Part shown: in pieces, positions 61,501-64,000 of the stretch
Layout: every line of letters begins with the position of its first letter
Numbering within the stretch: position 1 is the stretch's first letter
Source of the DNA: Limnomonas spitsbergensis
Taxonomy: Eukaryota; Chlorophyta; Chlorophyceae; Chlamydomonadales
Reading direction: 5' to 3'
NCBI GenBank assembly: GCA_037349105.1
Contig: JAYJMM010000110.1
Span: 2,728,001 to 2,792,000 of the forward strand
DNA: 64,000 bases
Position numbers and translations under genes: made by a program
Notes under the pieces: model-generated
Seen by the model: the letters and a program-made list of their open reading frames with translations, nothing else
Databases searched by the model: none
What the model was told of the DNA's origin: nothing

Positions 61501-63930
61501 ACGAACGAAGATCTCCCGAGGCGGGCGGCCTATTCTAGTCGTCATGTTAGCGGAACAAACATGCAGCCAAGTACCGGTAGGCTCGAATGCATGGAATAAT
61601 GCAATGCATACCAGGAGTCTCAGACTGACATGCCTGCCCACAGTAGCGTCTCCGTCGTCCCCGCCCCCCCTGACGCTTGCAGTGAGTGACGTGGTGTATG
61701 TTTGGCGTCGCTTTTTGCGTATGCACTTTCGAAGCGGGTTAGTCTGAAACCCTGGGCCACCCTATGCTGGCCACTGCACTCCCTGTCACCCGTGCACACT
61801 GAAGCGGACATCTTATGTTCACACTTTTCCCCACCATGTATCCTGAACCCTGAACTCTGAACCCTGCACCCCCACACTCAGGGATCATCCGACTCTCCGC
61901 CCCGATCTCTGGTCGCCTCCAACTCCAACCGGCGCGCGCACACCCTCATCAGCTACAGCCGCCGAACCTCGTCCACCGTGGTCCACGAAGATGGCAGCGC
62001 TGGCGGCAGCAGCGGGGCAGTCGGCCACGGGGCCCTCAGCGGCGATGAGGATGACGGGCCCGGCAGCCCCGTCTGGTCTCCGCGGAGGACAGCATCGGCA
62101 ACGGCCAACAAGGAGCACCGGCTCGGCGCGGCGGCGCCTCTGCCGCGGCCGTCGCCGCTGTCGCGCCGCTCTGGCAGCCCGGATCACATGCTGCGCTACC
62201 CGCTCAACAGCGTCAAGGGCGCGTTGGAGCTGCGGACCAACAGCCTGGACTCGCACCAGCTTGAGCCCGCGAGGCGCCGGCTGCTGCGTTCGCTGGCAGC
62301 GGCCCGGCAGCTGCAACAGGGCCCCGCTGACCCCGAGGACGACGACGTGTTCGACTGGGGTGAGGAGCCAACGCTGCTCGTGCGCAGCCCGCTGGGCGCG
62401 TCCGGGGGCAAGGCGGCGGCGGCAGCCGCCGCCTCGGCGCTCGGCCTGCGCCTGTCTGCAGGCGGCCAGGAGGAGCTCCAGGTTCCGGAGCAGGAGGAGG
62501 AGGACTTTGCCGTCGTGAAGCTGAGGGAGGACTTCCCGATGCAGCCCTCCTGGTCAGTGCCTCAAACCGGCCTTTCTCTGGCCTCTGAGGCCGACCGGTC
62601 TGCTGCGCCTCAGGGTCGCCAAAACACGCAGTCTGTGAGCTTTGTGGATGGGGGGCGGGACCCGATCGCGCTGCTGCTGGATGCGGGGCTGGAGGAGCCA
62701 GCGGGGGAAATAGGCCGTGGCAGGTGGGTGGGAGGTTTGAATTTGAATTGTGGTGTGCGTGGGAGATGGGTCGTGGCAGGTATGTGGGATATTTGAATTT
62801 GAATTGTGGTGTGTATGGGTGATGGGCCGTCGCAGGTATGTGAAATGTATGCATTTAAATTCGAACTTGAATTCTGATGCGCATGGATATGGGTTGGTGT
62901 CAGTTGTGTGTGTATAGGGGAGGGGGGGAGGAGGTGTTCTATTTTTTGTTATAACTTAATGGAGCAAGTGGATTGTTTGATGCGAGGCTGGGCTGCTTCA
63001 TTTGACTCCGTTATTCCTCTCCATGTGGGGTGGTGCTGCCTCTGTGCCTCCACTCTGTCCATGACCCAATGCAGATCCCGTCAAGGCTTGACCCTCCCCA
63101 CTACTCCATCTTCTGCTTCAAGTTCCCTCACCTGTGTCCATTACGCTTTGCAGGTCCCGTCGAGCCTCGTTCGCACGCAGCTCCCCCATCCTCTGCTTGA
63201 ATGGCCCTCAACATTGTCCCTGCTCGGCTACTTTTCGCCCAACCCTGTCCATTATGCCTTGCAGGTCCCGCCGAGCCTCGTTCGCCCGCAACTCCCCCAT
63301 CCTCTGTTTCTTTGGCCGCGAGAAGGTCCACGACTGGAACTACGACTTCACAAGCAGCTCGGTGGAGGACATGGTGAGATACCGGGGTTCAGGTCATAGG
63401 TTCAGAGTCTGGCTGGTCTCAAAGTATTTGATATAGGGTTCAGGGTTCAGGGTTGTCCCAGACCCTTTGGTTAAGGTTTAAGGGTTCTGGCTTGTCTCAA
63501 ACCCTTCGTTTAAAGGTTCAGAGTTGTCCCAAACCATTAGGGTTCAGCGTTCACGCTTATCCATTCTGAGCGACCTCATGCGCCACTTTGTGCCAGGCAA
63601 GCACCTTCTCATCACCTTCCCTCCACACCTGCCCCCCCCTGCGCAGACCAAGCTGGTGTAGGACATGTTCATTCTGAGCGGCCTCATGAACCCCTGTATG
63701 CTAGACAAGCACCTTCTCATCACCTTCCCTCCACACCTCCACACCTGCCCACCCCTGCGCAGACCAAGCTGGTGTACGACATGTTTGTTCTGAGCGGCCT
63801 CATAAGCCACTTCTCACTGGACATTCAAGTTCTCAGCAACTTTGTGTCTGCGGTCGCGGCGCTGTACCACTCGGCAGTACCGTACCATAACTTCAACCAT
63901 GTGTGCCACGTACTGCACTCAACATGGATG
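46192..63930 (+). CDS. GAF-GAF cyclic-nucleotide phosphodiesterase (class I PDE), 3' end beyond window
   Basis: Thirteen exons with matching phases: 46192-46356, 46446-46585, 49161-49234, 51137-51276, 54003-54118, 55505-55562, 56375-56526, 58588-58867, 59361-59708, 61191-61274, 61882-62723, 63265-63373, 63763-63930; 892 codons so far, no in-frame stop. The order is a His/Gln-rich N terminus, GAF-A, GAF-B, a Ser/Ala-rich linker of about 300 residues, then the start of the PDE catalytic domain (DWNYDF, then YHNFNHVCHV). Class I PDEs hydrolyse cAMP or cGMP using metals held by His/Asp; tandem GAF domains usually bind cyclic nucleotide and regulate activity, as in the PDE2/5/6/10/11 group. No signal peptide or membrane segment is seen, so it is probably cytosolic. 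The HDxxH metal motif should lie past the window. Introns reach 2.7 kb and are filled with exon-edge copies and satellites. Substrate specificity cannot be told. Confidence 0.82.
46446..54118 (+). CDS. PDE gene exons 2-5: GAF-A domain
   Basis: Exon 2: ALSVINHLAVSLDIDEAL and DCECVTLFLVFEKQQEL. Exon 3: RDGNVIRTKFGEGLAGAVAITG. Exon 4: NVKDVYTHPLFNQAIDKLTG, FRTRSLLCCSVCD and CVAVLQ. Exon 5: VVNKSGGQGFSFSDERNLKL. Together these give the full GAF order, including the TGFRTRSLLC segment and an exact NKFDE-type motif (N-K-x5-F-x3-D-E), which marks cyclic-nucleotide-binding GAF domains of PDEs. Junction phases are 2, 1 and 0. Confidence 0.85.
46980..47785. repeat. 18-bp array in PDE intron 2
   Basis: About 43 units of ATGCATGCACTCAGCCCC with point changes. 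As 18 is a multiple of three and the unit lacks stops in most frames, frames stay open on both strands (Met-His-Ala-Leu-Ser-Pro and others). It includes a partial duplication near 47555-47700. Not exon-derived as far as I can see. Confidence 0.85.
47866..48462. repeat. Telomere-like array of about 21 bp in PDE intron 2
   Basis: About 28 units of CCCCTAACCCTAGACCGTAGA and 20-bp variants. Each unit contains CCCTAACCCTA, a telomere-like word, alternating with GACCGTAGA. CCCTAAACCCTAAACCCT words follow at 48747-48870. Confidence 0.8.
48720..49115. repeat. Tandem repeats with CACGGACTGGATTACTCATAT in PDE intron 2
   Basis: Several repeats of about 38 bp around ATCACGGACTGGATTACTC, mixed with a longer unit containing CAGCTAAACCCTAAACCCT and GGGTTTAGGGTT-like words. 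Confidence 0.6.
49235..49935 (+). repeat. Copies of the exon 3 donor edge in PDE intron 3
   Basis: The exon 3 end with its splice donor (AGTGGCCATCACAG then GTATGCTGAACCCTT) recurs at about 49450-49480, 49661-49690, 49816-49840 and 49901-49930, spaced by CTTGTCCTTAAACACTG-type sequence. The first two keep the G/GTATG donor; later ones have lost it (AGTTATG, AGATACC). Confidence 0.75.
49950..50140. repeat. About 40-bp TTAGGG-containing tandem repeat
   Basis: Five units of CTACCAGCCAGGCTTAGGGT continuing TAGGGTATACACATT, containing TTAGGGTTAGGG words. Confidence 0.65.
50350..50895. repeat. CCCTCAACCTTAAA tandem repeats in PDE intron 3
   Basis: Units of about 70-100 bp made of CCCTCAACCTTAAACCCTCA, CTTAGGCCTCAAACCC and CAAGCCCTACACC, six or more times with short variants. 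Confidence 0.65.
51003..51095 (+). repeat. Decayed copy of the exon 4 start in PDE intron 3
   Basis: AGCTCATGAGCGTTAAGGAT and onward to GGCAAGCTAATTGGCATCAT parallels the true exon 4 at 51137 (AAGCTCATGAACGTGAAGGA... and GATAAGCTGACAGGCTTCAG). It lies about 130 bp upstream of the real exon. Confidence 0.7.
51284..53060. repeat. 85-bp array, about 20 copies, grown from the exon 4 / intron 4 junction
   Basis: Each unit includes GGGAATGCGTTGCAGTGTTG followed by CAAGTTCGGTTGAGG, which matches the true junction GGGAATTGCGTCGCAGTGTTGCAG/GTGCGGTTGAGG at about 51254-51290. In nearly all copies the donor CAG/GTGCGG has become CAAGTTCGG. The last unit (about 53038-53055) again reads TTGCAGGTGCG. Units are nearly identical (GGGAGC versus GGGAGG, GCAGTG versus GCTGTG alternate). 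Long Pro/Ser-rich minus-strand frames and 69-aa plus-strand frames every 85 bp are by-products. Confidence 0.85.
53689..53975 (+). repeat. Copies of the exon 5 start in PDE intron 4
   Basis: Three upstream copies of the exon 5 edge (ACACAGGTGGTGAACAAGAG, then CGGTGGTCAGGGTTTCAGCT) at about 53695-53745, 53780-53850 and 53888-53960. Each is followed by CTCATAATACCG or CAAAATACTGG instead of the exon's continuation. The real exon starts at 54003. Confidence 0.8.
54160..54695 (+). repeat. Copies of the exon 5 donor edge in PDE intron 5
   Basis: Four copies of the exon 5 end (CACCTGGGGAACTCGCTGGC, CAAGGCCAAGATGCACGAAC, AGGCCGAGTGAGTG) at about 54185-54250, 54355-54410, 54490-54570 and 54620-54690, interleaved with GTGCTGCATGC and ACCTGAAGCTGTTGGG words from the same exon. 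Confidence 0.78.
55285..55430 (+). repeat. Copies of the exon 6 start in PDE intron 5
   Basis: GTGTGCAGGCGAGAGAAGGA at about 55293 and TTTGCAGGCAAGAGAAATAA at about 55387 repeat the true exon 6 edge at 55500 (GTGTGCAGGCGAGAGAAGGA). Confidence 0.75.
55505..59708 (+). CDS. PDE gene exons 6-9: linker helix and GAF-B domain
   Basis: Exon 6: REKDRLSSLFNCFKQLATA (connecting helix). Exon 7: SDLGELLDIATDALKEVL, DAFIFIVDTPRNEMWTQCE. Exon 8: VKVGDGLVGRCGQDPGHAVN and on through PVCAAATKHSAAHGKVLAV, ILVLNKGGRAREDLFFEDYF. Exon 9: ADADAMSLFALEVGEALSAR, then an Ala/Pro/Gln-rich run. The NKFDE position is degenerate here: NK is present but the closing D-E is replaced, so GAF-B may serve dimerisation rather than ligand binding. 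The start of exon 9 is supported by phase 0 and ATGCAG. Confidence 0.78.
55735..56280 (+). repeat. Copies of the exon 7 start in PDE intron 6
   Basis: Four decayed copies of the exon 7 opening (GACCTCGGGGAGCTCTTGGA, CATTGCGACGGACGCTCTGAAAG): about 55740-55790, 55820-55865, 55900-55945 and 56208-56270. The copy nearest the real exon (56375) is the best preserved and also keeps the CGCTCAGAG acceptor context. Confidence 0.8.
56535..57745 (+). repeat. About ten tandem copies of the exon 7 donor edge in PDE intron 7
   Basis: A unit of about 126 bp containing CGCAACAAGATGTGGACYYAGTGCG, CCCGGCATGGAGGAGCTGAT and GTTGGTCAGGTGGGTTGAGG recurs at roughly 56580, 56705, 56835, 56965, 57090, 57217, 57335, 57461, 57587 and 57705. 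Most keep an intact donor (GTCAG/GTGGG). A TGA before the copied segment, and TAG in several copies, would stop translation of most of them. Confidence 0.85.
57838..58535 (+). repeat. Five tandem copies of the exon 8 start in PDE intron 7
   Basis: Copies of the exon 8 opening (TAGGGTGAAGGTTGGCGATG, CTGTGGCCAGGACC, GTCAACGTTACACGGTA) at about 57845-57915, 57977-58055, 58155-58235, 58325-58395 and 58460-58535. Preservation rises toward the true exon at 58588. Confidence 0.82.
59065..59240 (+). repeat. Decayed copy of the exon 8 donor end in PDE intron 8
   Basis: GTGTGCGCTGTCGCCACCAA, GCACTCGGTGGCA and GGGCACTTCTTCCCGGAGGT parallel exon 8 (GTGTGCGCCGCAGCCACCAA, ACACTCAGCGGCG, GACTACTTCACGGAGGT). 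A poly-G run at about 59130-59146 interrupts it. Confidence 0.7.
59709..61190. other. PDE intron 9, no repeat or exon recognised
   Basis: 1.48 kb without satellites or exon-edge copies. It is AT-richer than the exons, with dispersed TTACG words between 60180 and 60620 (GAAATTACGG, CAATTACGTG). It may include the promoter of an alternative transcript starting at 61167. Confidence 0.4.
61191..61274 (+). CDS. PDE gene exon 10 (putative)
   Basis: 28 codons, IELALRRAGSFEHGVVALVR to AETK, between an AAG acceptor and an AAG/GTGAGC donor, both phase 0. It keeps the frame between exons 9 and 11. An ATG at 61167 in the same frame (MTSPTMDK) preceded by a GC-poor leader makes an alternative first exon equally possible. 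No exon-edge copies surround it, unlike most other exons. Confidence 0.5.
61882..62723 (+). CDS. PDE gene exon 11: long low-complexity linker
   Basis: 281 codons rich in Ser, Ala, Gly, Arg, Asp and Glu, e.g. SNSNRRAHTLISYSRRTSST, DEDDGPGSPVWSPRRT and ARRRLLRSLAAARQL. Many SP and RRxS sites could be phosphorylated. High GC and codon-third-position GC contrast with the flanking introns. It ends GEIGRG-R across a phase 2 junction. Confidence 0.7.
62724..63264 (+). repeat. PDE intron 11 with copies of both flanking exon edges
   Basis: The exon 11 end (GGCCGTGGCAGGTGGGTGGG) recurs as GGTCGTGGCAGGTATGTGGG at about 62767 and GGCCGTCGCAGGTATGTGAA at about 62825, each followed by TTTGAATTTGAATTGTGGTG-like sequence. 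The exon 12 start (TTGCAGGTCCCGCCGAGCCT) recurs as ATGCAGATCCCGTCAAGGCT at 63070 and TTGCAGGTCCCGTCGAGCCT at 63150. Confidence 0.75.
63265..63930 (+). CDS. PDE gene exons 12-13: start of the catalytic domain
   Basis: Exon 12: RSRRASFARNSPILCFFGRE, then KVHDWNYDF, which matches the W-x-F/Y-D segment that opens class I PDE catalytic domains. Exon 13: TKLVYDMFVLSGLISHFSLD, then FVSAVAALYHSAVPYHNFNH and VCHVLHSTWM. YHN-x2-H is the conserved motif that carries the general acid histidine; the usual Ala after the second His is Val. The metal-binding HD motif is expected in the next exon. Confidence 0.82.
63550..63720 (+). repeat. Copies of the exon 13 start in PDE intron 12
   Basis: CATTCTGAGCGACCTCATGC at 63563 and CAGACCAAGCTGGTGTAGGA with CATTCTGAGCGGCCTCATGA at 63643-63695 repeat the true exon 13 opening at 63763. 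The second copy has TAG where the exon has TAC. Upstream, 63430-63550 holds GGTTCAGGG-type repeats. Confidence 0.75.
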
Positions 63931-64000
63931 GTGAGGGCCACTGCTAATTTCAGAGGGCTGTACCGCCTGGCAGTACATGAATTGTAGGGCTTTTTCCCTT

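Overview
This is nuclear DNA of a eukaryote, most likely a green alga or close relative. Reasons: genes are split by GT-AG introns whose phases fit exactly, the intergenic and intronic DNA is full of satellites and nested transposons, several arrays carry CCCTAA/CCCTAAA telomere-like words, and the one clear host gene joins two GAF domains to a class I cyclic-nucleotide phosphodiesterase. The species cannot be fixed from the sequence alone.

Layout. 1-5,940: dispersed hairpin repeats, a small minus-strand gene for a mitochondrial-type WW-domain membrane protein (1865-2386), an inverted-repeat element (3318-3926) and SINE-like repeats with a tRNA-like core. 5,939-11,048: a six-exon plus-strand gene with 13 cysteine modules, a Helitron-like N-terminal region and a tail like the C-terminal half of a GIY-YIG nuclease; it carries two in-frame stops and one frameshift, so it is probably a decayed mobile-element gene. 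11,587-14,342: the 3' end of an unknown minus-strand gene cut by a SINE-like cluster that itself holds a solo LTR. 14,343-17,900: repeat-rich DNA without a recognisable gene.

17,901-44,907 is a nest of transposons. Element A (17,901-21,471) is followed by element B (from 21,474), a relative with 5-bp target duplications ACAGC. B is interrupted twice: by a 10.9-kb element C (21,785-32,644) carrying large satellites and a decayed multi-exon gene of unknown family, and by a Ty3/gypsy chromovirus pair in the order LTR-internal-LTR-internal-LTR (32,811-44,503), flanked by GCCAG. Element A keeps the uninterrupted GCCAG site. Both gypsy copies carry the same Harbinger-like MITE inside RNase H.

46,192 to the window end holds a 13-exon (incomplete) GAF-GAF-PDE gene of 892 codons so far. 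Its introns are the most striking feature of the window: many are filled with decayed tandem copies of the adjoining exon edges, donor-side copies just after an exon and acceptor-side copies just before the next one. The largest case is a roughly 20-copy, 85-bp array grown from the exon 4/intron 4 junction.
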